Shown here: positions 14,180 to 24,899 of the stretch, piece after piece
Numbering within the stretch: the first letter of the stretch is position 1
How the letters are laid out: each line of letters begins with the position of its first letter
Source: Parascedosporium putredinis
Taxonomy: Eukaryota; Ascomycota; Sordariomycetes; Microascales; Microascaceae
Direction: 5' to 3'
NCBI GenBank assembly: GCA_949357655.1
Contig: CASHTG010000015.1
Location: forward strand, 2,418,001 to 2,482,000
DNA length: 64,000 bases
Translations under genes and position numbers: made by a program
Notes under the pieces: generated by a model
What the model saw: only the letters and a program-made list of their open reading frames with translations
What the model was told of the DNA's origin: nothing
Databases searched by the model: none

Positions 14180-15238
14180 AAGCAGAGCAGGCTCGTCCAG
14201 TCCCGGCCCCAAGGTGCTGCCCCCCCGTATTGACCGCCTAATAATAATACATCTCCTAAAAGGAACATGGAAGAGGTCAAGGGAGACGGGCGGTGCAGTG
14301 CTGCTCAGTACCGTCCGTATCTTGGCTTGGAGAGGGCATCTGTCGCGTATCCGCTCCCATCTCATCCATCTATCGACGACTCGACCGCCCTTTGCTCGCA
14401 GGTAGACTAGGGACTTCGATAATGTACCTCAGCTTGGAGAAGCACCTCAAACAAGGCCACTCGGGCGGCCAGATACAGATGTGCCTCTTCGTCTACATGT
14501 GCAGTGATTTCAATGTTCTACATATACCTCTAGCATCCCATCATCCAGACCAAGTTCTTGCCCCCTCCTAATAAGACCAAATCCAGTCTTTTCTGCCCTG
14601 CACGGTTTTTCCCGCAGCTGAGCATTCTTCGATCCCCAGATTCCTCATTATTTACACGACTCCCCTCCCACCCACCTCCACCTCCTCCTGCCAGCTCTTA
14701 AGCTTTAATCCACCACCATCCACCATCCACCTCCATCTTTGACGAGTTCCCGCCCTCTTCAAGCCAGACTCACCAACCCATATTTACCCGATAGCATCCC
14801 ATACTCTCTCGATATCGAACCGACAAGTTTTCGGCGTATCCTCAACTTGCTGGACTTCAACGGCAAAGATCAACGATTGTAGGTTTGATTTTCTCTTTCA
14901 AGGCGACGACGGAGAGCGGCTGCAGCCAGACTCGCTGGTTTCCCGCCCTCTTCCCGGATTCTATTCCCCCAACTCTGCCCGCTCTTGCCTCACCCCACCT
15001 TTTCTTGCCTTCACTTGCGCTTCTTATCCTGTCCTTGCGCCAAGTACGGTGGAAGACAAAAGGGAAAAAAATAAAGAGAAGGGAAATTTTGAGTCTTGGA
15101 CTGGACGCACGCATTTGCAACTTTTTCTTTTCCTGGTTGTTCGGATCCCCTGCGGATTGACGAGGGAAAATTCTTGAGAGCCAGAAAAAGGAAGGAAGCA
15201 CCCTTGCCAAGTCCCCGCACCAGCCTCTCTCCCTCCCC

Positions 15239-15307
15239 ATGAACCAACCTCGACCACCATACTCACCGCCGTCATTCTCCCAAACGTTGGCTGTTCCCGG
15301 GCCTTGA
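15239..15307 (+). other. Candidate upstream ORF of the bZIP gene (22 codons)
   Basis: ATG at 15239, 22 codons, TGA at 15305. It lies 397 bases before the main ATG at 15704, in a pyrimidine-rich stretch that looks like a fungal leader. If transcribed, it could attenuate translation of the downstream regulator, as upstream ORFs do in other fungal bZIP genes such as cpc-1/GCN4. Nothing in the sequence proves that the transcript starts upstream of it. Confidence 0.3.
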
Positions 15308-15703
15308 CCCTTCTATCTTTTCTCTTGCCATCTTCCCCTATCGATCTTGCCCTTGCTCGCAAAATTCCTTCTCCCCATTTCCCAACTTCATACATTTTCC
15401 CGCTTGCCTCGGAAATATACATTGCTTGATCTTGTAGTTTCCACTCGCGCTTATTACATTCCCACTTCAACATCTCACCGCTCCAACTAACATCGTCCGC
15501 CCTCACAGAAGATCAGAAAAGAATAAAACGCCCTTGAGCGGTTTACACATTGTCTATCCCATCTCCATCCTACCAAGCGCTTTTTGAACCTTGGGTTCTT
15601 TACATCATCAAGCGCACACCCAGAAGAGCCACGAAAGTCAACTCGCTTTTGGTTGACCGTCTCTTTTCTCTGCAACTTGCGCCCCCTCCAGACCCTCTCT
15701 ACG

Positions 15704-17545
15704 ATGGGATCGCCTTTTCAGATGCAACAGTTCTTCAACACAGGGTCTTTGGCGGTTGACACAAGTTCGAAGTACTTCAAGGACGAGGACAACACACTCC
15801 TCGACGATTCCACATTAGACCAGTCTAACCTGGACTCCGGTCTTGAAATGTCTCCTCACATGGCTGATAGTAGGAGAGAATCCTTCGCCGTCGGCTCCTC
15901 GCTCATTTCGCCCAAAGCTGAGGCCTGGGACTCCGTAGACATGCAGTCTATACCATCAACGACAGGCTACTCTGAGCACCCCAACAGCAACAATCCATTC
16001 ATGCGGTTAGACCAAAATCAAGCCTTTGCCTCTCAAGCCGCCCCCTGGGGCTTGGGCAACTCCTCTGGGACCTGCACGCCCATGCAGCATTTTGATAGCC
16101 TCGCCGACTTCGACTCGGGAGCTTCACTTTTCCACCGTACCATGGCGACCCAAGGCCCCTTCAGCAACCCCAGTGGCAACATGTTCGCTGGACTCGCTTC
16201 GGGGACAGCTACAACAGGTGCCACCATCCAGTCAAACGCCGGCCAGCCCATGTCGATGCGCAAGGACTTTGGCGGTCTGCAAGGACAAAAGAAGCTTCCT
16301 GCCACGCCTTCCGTACGGGAGATGGCATCCGGAAGAAGAATGCCCGCTTCGATATTCCTCCTGACAGGAACCTCCACAACATCGACCAGCTCATTTCCCA
16401 GTCGACGGATGAGCAGGAGATCAAGGAACTCAAGCAGCAGAAGCGTCTTCTTCGCAACCGACAGGCTGCCCTTGACTCTAGACAGCGCAAGAAGCAGCAC
16501 ACCGAGAGGCTCGAGGATGAGAAGAAACACTTCACCGGCCTCGTGGGCGATATGGAGGAAGAAATCGGCAGCCTCAAAAACAAGGCTGACGCGTACGCCC
16601 GGGAGATCCAGTCCTATCAGGCCTGTATTGAGGCGTTGACTCTCGATAAGGAGGAGCGCATCCGCGCCCATACCATCGAGACGGGCGAACTTCGAAAAAG
16701 ATTAGCGTCTTGACCGAGCACCTTCGACGAGTCGACGGCTCCGCCTCCCTCGCCGCAGGCGACATGACGGCTGATTTCCACGGTGCCTTCGATCCCATGG
16801 GCGAGATGTCCATGGCGAATGACTGGAATCACGTCGGCTACCTCAACGCCAACAATACCAGTTTTGTCGAACAACAAGCCAAACACGAGGAGGCCGAGCT
16901 GCTCGCCGCCAAGAAGACGGAGAACTCGTCGTTCTTGCCCGAGGCTGACAAGTCCTCTCCCAAAGCGGCTTGCTCTTCATGCTGTTCCTCGTGGGCGCTT
17001 TCGTCATGTCCAGCCGCTCCACCCCCAACCTGCCTCAGGTCTCCGATGATGTCCGAGCCGCCTCTGCCTCCATCCTCGAGAACGTCCTCAAGGATGCGGG
17101 GGTGTCCACTGCTCACATGGGCATGGATGCTGCCATGGCACCGCAACCCTCGGGAACCGTGAACTGGGAGGGCATGACTGGAGTCACTTTTGGTAACGCC
17201 AATGTCGGTTCCTCGATGCTCGGTGAACTCGCAGACTCCTTGACGCAGCCCAGCCAAGAGCAAACGAATGAGCAACTATTCTCCCTCACGGCTGCCCAAT
17301 ACAATGGGGTGAACTCGCAGGACTTTATGTCGCACCATGCTACTGAGCGGACAACCAGCCAAGGACGACGAAACCTCGCCGATGCACTCACCACTATGCG
17401 AGGTAGTGGCAGGCAATCTGCGGCGGATGTCTACACTCGGTCGCTTCTCTGGGATCAAATTCCTAGCGACGTGGTTCGAAATTTTGCCAAGATGTTTTCG
17501 GATTGCAATAATGCCCAAGCCGAATGTGGCCCTATCGGCTCATGA
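15704..17545 (+). CDS. bZIP transcription factor with C-terminal hydrophobic segment
   Basis: A DNA-binding regulator of about 614 residues. The start is the ATG at 15704, the first ATG in this frame, giving MGSPFQMQQFF. The N-terminal half is Ser/Gln/Asn-rich. The basic region near residues 240-260 contains NRQAALDSRQR, which fits the bZIP N-x7-R signature. It is preceded by KELKQQKRLLR and followed by a heptad-like coiled coil. Near residues 420-440 lies a hydrophobic run, LLFMLFLVGAFVMSS. The C-terminal part includes TRSLLWDQIPSDVVRNFAKM, which I recognise as conserved in Sordariomycete relatives of this bZIP. Three frame breaks, each of one missing base, lie at about 16332, 16700 (an A run) and 16968; together they restore the starting frame. 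I do not assign a characterised name. Confidence 0.88.
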
Positions 17546-20480
17546 CGAAACGACTCCCCATTGCCCTTTAACGACGCGTTGATTTGATTTGACTTTGATT
17601 TGATTTTTTATTTATTTTGGCTTTCCCCACCCCATATCACGACCTTGACGAACGACCATGCGAAGACTAAGCGACGAGCAACGCCTTGCTCGACGCAACA
17701 TAACAAAACGGAGGATGAAAACGAGCGACGCATGCACTCATTCCATTTCTTTTATTATTTTCCTTCTCCTCCTTCGAGACATCTTCAATCTCGCTTTTCC
17801 TCGCGGCCTTTTTCTTTTCATGGCCATCCAAGCTCCTCTCCGACCATCTATACACAATTTGAATCGCCGCTCCCGCGGAAAACAAACAGACCTTCTGCTC
17901 ACGCATCATCTGGACGACGCAAGTAGTTCATGGAGCCCGATTAGCATATTAACCCATCTCCTTTTTCGTTCTTCCTTCCCCCTGGACTTGGATGTCGCCC
18001 CTTCTCCCTTGACCTCGTTTTTATTCACGCAGTAGTTTCTTTTTCTTTTTTCTGGTTTTCCCTAAGCGAGCGAGTTTTGGAATTATTTGTCTTTACCCTC
18101 CTTTCATGTCTTTTACCTCTGTGCCGTCTTGCACATGATTTGCTTTTCTCTCTAGCTTTGTTCTCCTTTTCCGGGACCTTTCCTTGCTTGGGTGAGACGG
18201 TCGCATGGTATACGGCGGCTACCACCAGGATGGGATGATTACCTTGGGGCGAAGAAAGGTTTCTTTCGTCTCCACGTTTGGGCTCTAGTTTCTTTTCTCT
18301 GGAAGGGGGCTTTTCTTATTCCTTTGCGTTATATTTCTTGGCTCCCCGGAAACAACACCGTCTTCCTGGGTGCAGCGGACATATGGAACCAGCCCAGTCA
18401 TCCTGGCGAAGGCTTGTATCAAATGATTTTCTTTTTTATGTTTTCCCTTGAAATTTGGTCGAGATGATTGGGCGGGATCGTGTGAAAGACTGGCTATGAG
18501 CTTTGTTGTTGGAGACGTATCACGTTTGTGTGTGTGTGTTCTCCCTCCCCTTCTACTGCAACCTCTTCTCCGATTCCCTCCCCCAATCCCTGCCTCCGCC
18601 ACACTTTCCTCCTTCCGGGCATCTTTTCTCTAGGCCATCGTCGTTTCTGATGGCCGTGGAGATTATGTGTCCGTGAGATGGGGAATGGATGGTGGCCAGC
18701 GGCCAGGCTGGGATGGGTGTGGTTTTCACCCCTATCGATGGGGTAACAAGAAATGAGTCAACTTGACGGCGTCTCACGACGGATTTTAGCCTGGGATCAT
18801 TGGAGTTTTCGCTTTTTCCCCATTTTGTCATGGTTGGACTTTTCTCTCTCTGTCTTTGATTTCCTTGCAAGCGATGTTGGAGTTGTTTGCTTCCTATTCT
18901 CGACCATGACACACATTCTTCCTCCTAATGACCTTACGACAACAACCAATACCATTTTAACGACTGGAGGCTTCCTCACCGCCGTTTTTCCTGGAAAAGG
19001 GACGCGGGCGAGGGCCGGGGACGCTACGACGATGATGATTGTTTTTCGTGGATAGGGAGACCTATCCAATTCTGGCCACTCCACGCTCTTCTCTTCTTTC
19101 TCGGAAAGAAGAAGAAGAGTAGGCGAATGGCTGGAGGGCGTTTTTCAAAAGTGCTCAACCCTGTTGGAAGTGTACGCGGCTTGCGGATTATGCATCATCA
19201 TCACTGCAACTACGACCTTCCTTTACATTCTTTTGTCTCCTATGTTTTTAACCTTAGCGAGGAGGAGAAGCCGAGGACAGCTCAAGACATCATACCCCCT
19301 TGAGCCAGCCGACGGTTTCTTTCTCCTCCGACATGACGTTTCGAATCTCGAGGATGGATTCAACCACATCTCTCATCTTCATAGTTCCCTTTGTCCTAGC
19401 TAGGCCTCAACGGCAATCCAATCTTCCCTTCTTAAATACAAACAGCATAGGAAACAACCAACCGTACCTTTGTGAGCACATGCGATTTGCTTTGCGTGAT
19501 GATGTATCCGCCCCAGGTGGAAGAGAATGTCTGTAGCTATTCTCCTGGCCTTGGAAGTATTTTTCCTCAATGATGTCGAGGAAGGGGGTGGCATGTTTGA
19601 TGCCTCGCTGGGGTGTCGACGAGGTGAGGACGCCCTTGTAATGGGGCTAGTCGAGTTTTGAGGGAGTGCTTGGGGGAGCGCTAGGGGCCGGCCTCATGGA
19701 ATTTCATGGCCATTGAGTTTCCGAGGTGTACACCCCCTTCAAGTCTGCGGCAGAGCGAGGCAAAGAAGAATCGAATGACAATCACATGCCAAGAGGAGAC
19801 GTAAGAAAGAACAAGAAGAAGGAAAGAGAAACGACAAGGCCTCCTTTCTAACGATGCTTTCGATCGATGCAGTGGCCTCTCCTATCGTGTCTTTCTTGGG
19901 CGAGGAATTTCCAAGACACCCCCTTCCGTCCTACGGGGCGGCAATCTCCGCGTCGCCGGAAGCCGGCGCCAAGACACGGGGGCGTGTGCGGGTGCGGGGC
20001 CCCGGAGGTCGACGACACCCGTGAATACCCCACGGGGTAAGGGGCCGTGGGGCCAAGTAGAGATGGGGTGTAGGGAATATAACCTTTTGGTCTTTTCCCC
20101 GGGCCTCAAGTCCTCAACTCAATTCTGATTCTTTGCGCATTGAGAACCACAACAGAGAGCCCCCATCCCCTTTTCCCAACACACCACACACACACCACAC
20201 ACCCATCTCCTCGTCCTCAATTCTGCGGGTCTATGAAACCCCCATCCTCACCCCCTTCACCCCGGGGGTCTAAGCCAGAATCCCGCGCAGAACCACCCCC
20301 TCGCAAAGCCGACACCTCACACACCCCCTTCTCTCGCATTGCACAAGATGAGGAAGAGAATGATGGAATGAGGATATGGATGGTTCTAGATCCTACATCA
20401 TAAGCTTTTCTTCCTTCTTACATGTGCTCATCCACAGCTGCTGCCATCTCCAAAGACCTCACTATGTGTCAGCGGCCTCA
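17546..20480. other. Intergenic region
   Basis: No coding signal. The first few hundred bases are T/C-rich and probably include the 3' UTR of the bZIP gene. CA-rich runs appear near 20187-20205. Confidence 0.6.
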
Positions 20481-20490
20481 CTTTTTAGAG

Positions 20491-20498
20491 TATATAAA
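20491..20498 (+). promoter_or_regulatory. TATA box of the gene at 21120
   Basis: A perfect TATATAAA sits about 630 bases before the ATG at 21120. It is followed by a CT/CAAA-rich leader and by an AAG|GTAAGT donor at 20893. Clear TATA boxes are uncommon in fungal housekeeping genes and suggest regulated or strong expression. Confidence 0.55.
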
Positions 20499-20632
20499 GA
20501 AGCGTCTCCCCCAGATCTGTCCGAATCTCCTTTTTTTCTTTCCCTCTTCATCTCTCTTTGGGAATAATTCTCGTACTCAGCTTCGCAGCTCACATACCAG
20601 AATTTTGCTACGCTCGTTTATCACTCTCTTCA

Positions 20633-20657
20633 CAAACAAACAAACAAACAAACAAAC
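20633..20657. repeat. CAAA tetranucleotide repeat
   Basis: Six tandem CAAA units. They lie in the presumed leader of the gene at 21120. Confidence 0.75.
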
Positions 20658-20892
20658 CCACAAACACACGAGTCTATACTCGAGCGTACTACTTTTGCTA
20701 CTCTGTCCAGAGATAGACACTGCATCTCTGAGAAACACTCTCTCGATCTCGACTTGTGACAATTCCTCTCGAGTTTCGAGCCTAAGCATTTACTAGGATC
20801 AAGCCGTCTGCTCGGGGTGTACTATCCTCCCGCAACCTTGACCGCAACCTCTACCCAATTTCCCATTGAACTCGTAAAAGGACATACTCCAA

Positions 20893-21099
20893 GGTAAGTC
20901 CAACCGGTGACCATTTTGTTGCAAAGCGTTGTTTCGCGTCTTCTTGGCCAGACATGCCAACATACTCTGCATAGCTGTACCCAGGTGCACCTTGAGACCT
21001 TTTATCTTTGAGAGATACGATCCAAACAAAAACAAAACAAACAACCCGTGTGTATCCAGATACACACACTTCGTCTATCCACCGCCTTTCTTGCCCAGG
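20893..21099 (+). other. Probable 5' UTR intron
   Basis: Strong donor AAG|GTAAGT at 20893 and acceptor TTGCCCAG ending at about 21099, 20 bases before the ATG at 21120. Splicing would give a compact leader. This is inferred from splice signals alone. Confidence 0.4.
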
Positions 21100-21119
21100 A
21101 ACCGAAACCACAAGTCAAT

Positions 21120-22962
21120 ATGTGGAACTTCAATTTCGACCTCAGCAAGAAGTCCGATAACAAGGACACCAAGGCCGAAGAGGCGAAGCCCTATGTTAAC
21201 AAATGGAACTTTGACTTCGACCTCAAGAAGAAGCCTGGTGACAAGGACACCAAGGCCGAAGAGGCGAAGCCATATGTTAACAAATGGAACTTTGACTTCG
21301 TCTTGGATAAGACGCCCGCCAAAAAGGCTGGGAAACCAAGCAACTTGATGAACTCTGAACGCCCTGCCGCTGCAGGGGGCTATTAAGAGCCCGTACCGTT
21401 TCGGCTCCGCATGCCCGCCTGCTCAGAACCCGGCCTCTGCCGTGTTCAGCGTCGCTCTGGCCATGATACGCAATCACGACGATGCCCACTATGACTACGC
21501 CCTCAGGCACATGACGGGCGAGGGCCCGGTCTCGTGCGGCTCGTACATCGCCAACCCTGGCATGAAGCACGTTTACCGCGCCACGGAGGCTTTGGCCGCC
21601 ACGGTCGGTAAAAGCCAAAGGGTCTCTTCTCCTTCGATGACGGAGACGAAGAGTGGCGCACGCAGCAGCAAAACCTTCTCTGGTGGGTTCTGAGCACCGG
21701 GGAGACGTAGGCATCGCTTGCGAGTGCGAGGGCATAGGTTCCCCACTCAGGATCAGCATCGATGTCCCGGGATTCATCAAGAGAGAGCTGGCGAAGCGCG
21801 CTGGCGAGGAACCAGAGGACAGCTCTCCCTCCGGATCCCAGGGATCCGGTTCCACGAAACCCGTACCCAGTTTCACTCCTCCAGCCTACTGCCTTGACAT
21901 GTTTGCGCAGCAGGGCCAAGTGGGCGGGAACGCTTTCCATGCTTCCAAGGACGCCTGCCCACTGGAGGAGGACGACTGTGGCTCGGAGAGCCAAGAATCC
22001 AGCGTCGACTTCGCCGCCATGTACCGTTCTGGTACCGGCGATCAAGCCCACAACTCCCACTACCGAAGGATCGGGGAGCCAGTCAACCTCGAGATGGAGG
22101 CCCTTCGCATGCGTGACGCAACTACTTGTCGGGCCGTGAGTCGCCGAGTCCCTACCACCCGCGGCATCGTTGCTCCGCCCTCCGCCACGGGCCTGAGCAC
22201 TGCTCCCACCAAAACAAACAAGCAAACTATTGGGGATCTCGAGCAGGCCAACGACTCGTACTTTACATACGTGCCCGACAGAGAGAGAGTAGGCGAACCC
22301 ATCGAGAGGGAGACGGAGTACATCGGCATGTGTATCGCGGCTGCGACCAACGAAGACGAGGACAAGGCAGAGACCCAGGAAACGGAGACGGAAGCATGTG
22401 GAAAAACCCAACGTGCGCATGATAATCAAGATGCGCATAGACTCGGGAGAGTTCACGCACAAGCCCATGAACAAGCACTGGGTCTTGCCCGGGACTCTAC
22501 CCTCCCACAACAGCAACAGCTCAAACAAACCCGCTTCCCAGGTACCCTCCCCGGTCTCCTTTGCATCCAAACTTCTATAGGCGAGTCGGCGAACCCATGG
22601 ACATGGAGATGGAAGAAAATCGCATGAGGTTCCTTAATCTCTACGGGCCCGACAACGAGCACGTACCCGGGGCCCAGGCATCTGGTAATACCGTTACCAC
22701 TGTTACCACTACCACTACCACTACTACTACTACTACCACGATTGCCGGTAGCAGCGAAAGTAGGACCACTACTACTACTACAAAAACCACAAAAACCTGT
22801 AGTAGTGGTCAACCAAACAGGATGCCCCGCGGTGCCCTGGGCAGGTCATCTTCACGTGATGACTTGGCGAATCCACCGCCAGCCAACCTACCCGCTTGGC
22901 CCATGTCCATGGAAGACACAACAACACATGCCGGCCCCCTTCCACCGGTCATCCCGTGGTAA
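21120..22962 (+). CDS. Unrecognised repeat-containing protein, frame-broken
   Basis: I do not recognise this protein. The ATG at 21120 opens with two full copies and one partial copy of a 27-residue repeat (WNF-x-FDL...EEAKPYVNK). Coding-looking sequence then continues in other frames: about 21355-21610 (SPYRFGSACPPAQNPAS), 21612-21706 (GLFSFDDGDEEWRTQQ), 21710-22390, 22398-22575 (VRMIIKMRIDSGEFTHK) and 22575-22962. A motif of the form R-[IV]-G-E-P followed by Glu/Met-rich residues occurs three times, at about 22066, 22290 and 22583, and a Thr-rich run lies near 22690-22740. The frame changes fit one or two missing bases each, as in the conserved neighbours. There is no signal peptide or membrane segment. 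Whether all segments form one protein, or introns separate them, cannot be settled by eye. A 355-codon minus-strand frame (21503-22570) overlaps it and is probably a shadow. Confidence 0.5.
21123..21347 (+). repeat. 81-bp tandem repeat coding 27 residues
   Basis: Units at 21123-21203 and 21204-21284 are nearly identical across the part coding DTKAEEAKPYVNK. A third, shortened unit starts at 21285 with WNFDF and then diverges. The period of 81 bases keeps frame, so copy number can change without breaking the protein. Confidence 0.85.
22690..22740 (+). repeat. ACC/ACT threonine-coding microsatellite
   Basis: Run of ACC and ACT triplets coding a Thr-rich stretch near the end of the unrecognised gene. 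A second, shorter run lies near 22765-22795. Confidence 0.8.
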
Positions 22963-23029
22963 AAGAACCAGCGCAGCACTCTTCACCCGTGGGTGGGTCC
23001 ACGGCGTGAAGGACTCAGCCCTCATGGCG

Positions 23030-24860
23030 GCTCGGCGACACAATACAGATCCCTCGGATAGCGGCTGTGCGAAGTCGCGGACTTAAATCCCGGCTCGTCC
23101 TGCTTGTGTCCACAATCTGCCGGTTGCGTGCGGCTTCGTTTCCGCCGCCGGGCCAGCCGTGTTTTCCGCTTGAGGGCAAAGAGGTAGAGGCGCGTCTGCA
23201 CCCACAACCCACGACATCCCATTCTTCCCGTCCTGCATAGCAATTTGAATGCGGGATTCCTCTGCCTTGCGCGGAACGGTGACACAGTAGCGGCTCGTGG
23301 TCCCGGGGGCCGAGAATAGGAGAGCGTCCACCACAGCTTTCCTCGCGGCGCAGGTCATTTTGTTTTAATCCGGACACACCAGCCGGGCTTTGCGTGGCCG
23401 GGTGGATTTGTATAACTTGCTGTGACCTCTCCCCCGGAGACGCGAGCCAGGATATCTTGGATGCGTGCGGGCCATTTGGGGAAGAGAGCCGCCGCCAAGG
23501 CTAACCGTTCCGCCTTGGGACAAGAGGCACGGAGTATTGGACAAGAAGCACGGTAACTTTCTCCTGGCAAGCACAGACAGTCTCGTTCGATGTAGGACTC
23601 TACCCTGGAGCGACCCGGTGACAAGGTTGATTGCCGGAACCGAGGTGTGCGGACGAGAGCGAGCCATCGCCGGTTTCCTCGCGGCGCCCCGCAGGCTTTT
23701 GGACACACTCGCCGGGCTTTGCGGGCCCCGGACGGTGGCTGGACGTCCCACCTCGGGCCGGCGATCCGAAACATCCGGATGCTAGTGGCAAAAGAGAACC
23801 GCCGCCGGACCAGCCGTTTCCGCACCAGGGTAAGAAGGCAAAGAGGCACGTTCCTCAAGTTTTTTCGGCACCGGCACTCTCACATGTAGTACTCCACCCC
23901 CAGCGATTCGGCGACACAACAGAGATGGCAAGGCGTTCGAGGGGACGTTGATGGGGAGCCCCCAAGACACACGAGGGACTCGCGGCCCGTAGGCTCTGGA
24001 ACAAAAAAACAAAACAAAAACAAAACAAAAACACTCGCCGGGCTTTGCGGAAGAACGGTCGGGGGCTGGACCTCTCCCCTCACCCCCATCTACCGGAATG
24101 ATGCTAGTGGCAAAAAGAAACCGCCGCACGGTCCAGCCGTTTACGCCCGGGCGCATAAGGAGGGCATGAGGCGTGTACCGTCAAGCGTGCAAACAAGTCA
24201 GCACAAGGGTCAAGACACACGGCACTCTAACATGTAGGCCTCCACTCGGGGCGGTTCGGTGACACAGTAGCGATGGTTCAAGGGCCCGGGGGCTCAGACG
24301 GGGAGCGCCCCATCGCGTTTTGTTCTCCTCGCGATACCGCAGGCTTTTACTTCTCTACCGGACACACCTGCCGGGGCTTTGCGACGTTTCGGATGCGGGC
24401 GCCGGACCTCCCCCAGTCCACCATCATCTTCTCAAGGTTGCTAGTGGCAAAAAGAAACCGCCGCCGGGAAACCAACCGTCTATTCCGCCTGAGTCGGGGA
24501 GGGACAGAGGCGTGCTCCTCAAGTATATATGGTTCAAGTTTTTTTCGACGTGTTTGCTCTGGCAGAGAGCGGGACTGGGCCCTTTGGGCGACTTGGCGAT
24601 ACAACAGAGACCGGGGACGGGGGAAATAGCGCGGAGGAGCCATGCCGCCACCCGATCTTTCCTCGCGAAGCAGCAGGTTTTTCTTACATGACCTCTCTCA
24701 GGCACCTTTTTTCTTACACGGACATTACTAGCCGGGCTTTGCGGGCTTCGGGCGGCTGCTGGACCTCCCTCCCCCTTTTTGCCCCGGTCTTCCGGGGTGC
24801 TCGCGGCAACGGGGACGACTGCCGCCGCCGGACCAGCCATCTCGTCTTGGAGGGCGCAAC
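23030..24860. repeat. Diverged tandem array, unit about 330 bp
   Basis: Three short boxes recur in fixed order. Box 1 (GGTGACACAG or GGCGACACAAC) is at 23034, 23278, 23617, 23910, 24259 and 24596. Box 2 (GCCGGGCTTTGCG) is at 23382, 23711, 24037, 24370 and 24731. Box 3 (GCTAGTGGCAAAAAGAAACC) is at 23781, 24103 and 24440, with a weaker copy at 24799. Spacing of each box is mostly 320-360 bases. The units are diverged, with indels; one carries an A-rich insertion at about 24002-24033. No unit has an intact frame, and no terminal repeats or target duplications are visible. I do not recognise the unit as a known element. Confidence 0.8.
24002..24033. repeat. CAAAA-type A-rich insertion inside one array unit
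   Basis: A run of CAAAA/CAAAAA units sits just before box 2 of the third complete array unit. The other units have no equivalent. Confidence 0.7.
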
Positions 24861-24899
24861 ATGGGAGAAAGTTACCGCGCGACCGTGAGAAAGGATACG

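Larger units (their letters stand above)
2352..14600. other. Gene-poor region, no supportable gene
   Basis: More than 12 kb with no long open frame, no recognisable protein family and no credible exon chain on either strand. It holds short simple repeats: CCAG at 5383-5402, poly-T at 5941-5963, interrupted GT at about 8574-8618 and CCTGT at 14137-14179. Pyrimidine-rich and purine-rich stretches are frequent. I looked for tRNA T-arm signals and 5S rRNA and found none I could support. With the base-deletion errors seen elsewhere, a small fast-evolving gene could be hidden here. Confidence 0.6.

Noticed and set aside
21503..22570. Uninterrupted 355-codon minus-strand frame opposite the unrecognised repeat gene
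   Set aside because: It is antisense to coding-looking plus-strand sequence with TATA, leader and repeats. It has no family resemblance and many Cys/Arg/Leu stretches typical of a shadow frame. Stranded RNA-seq would settle it.
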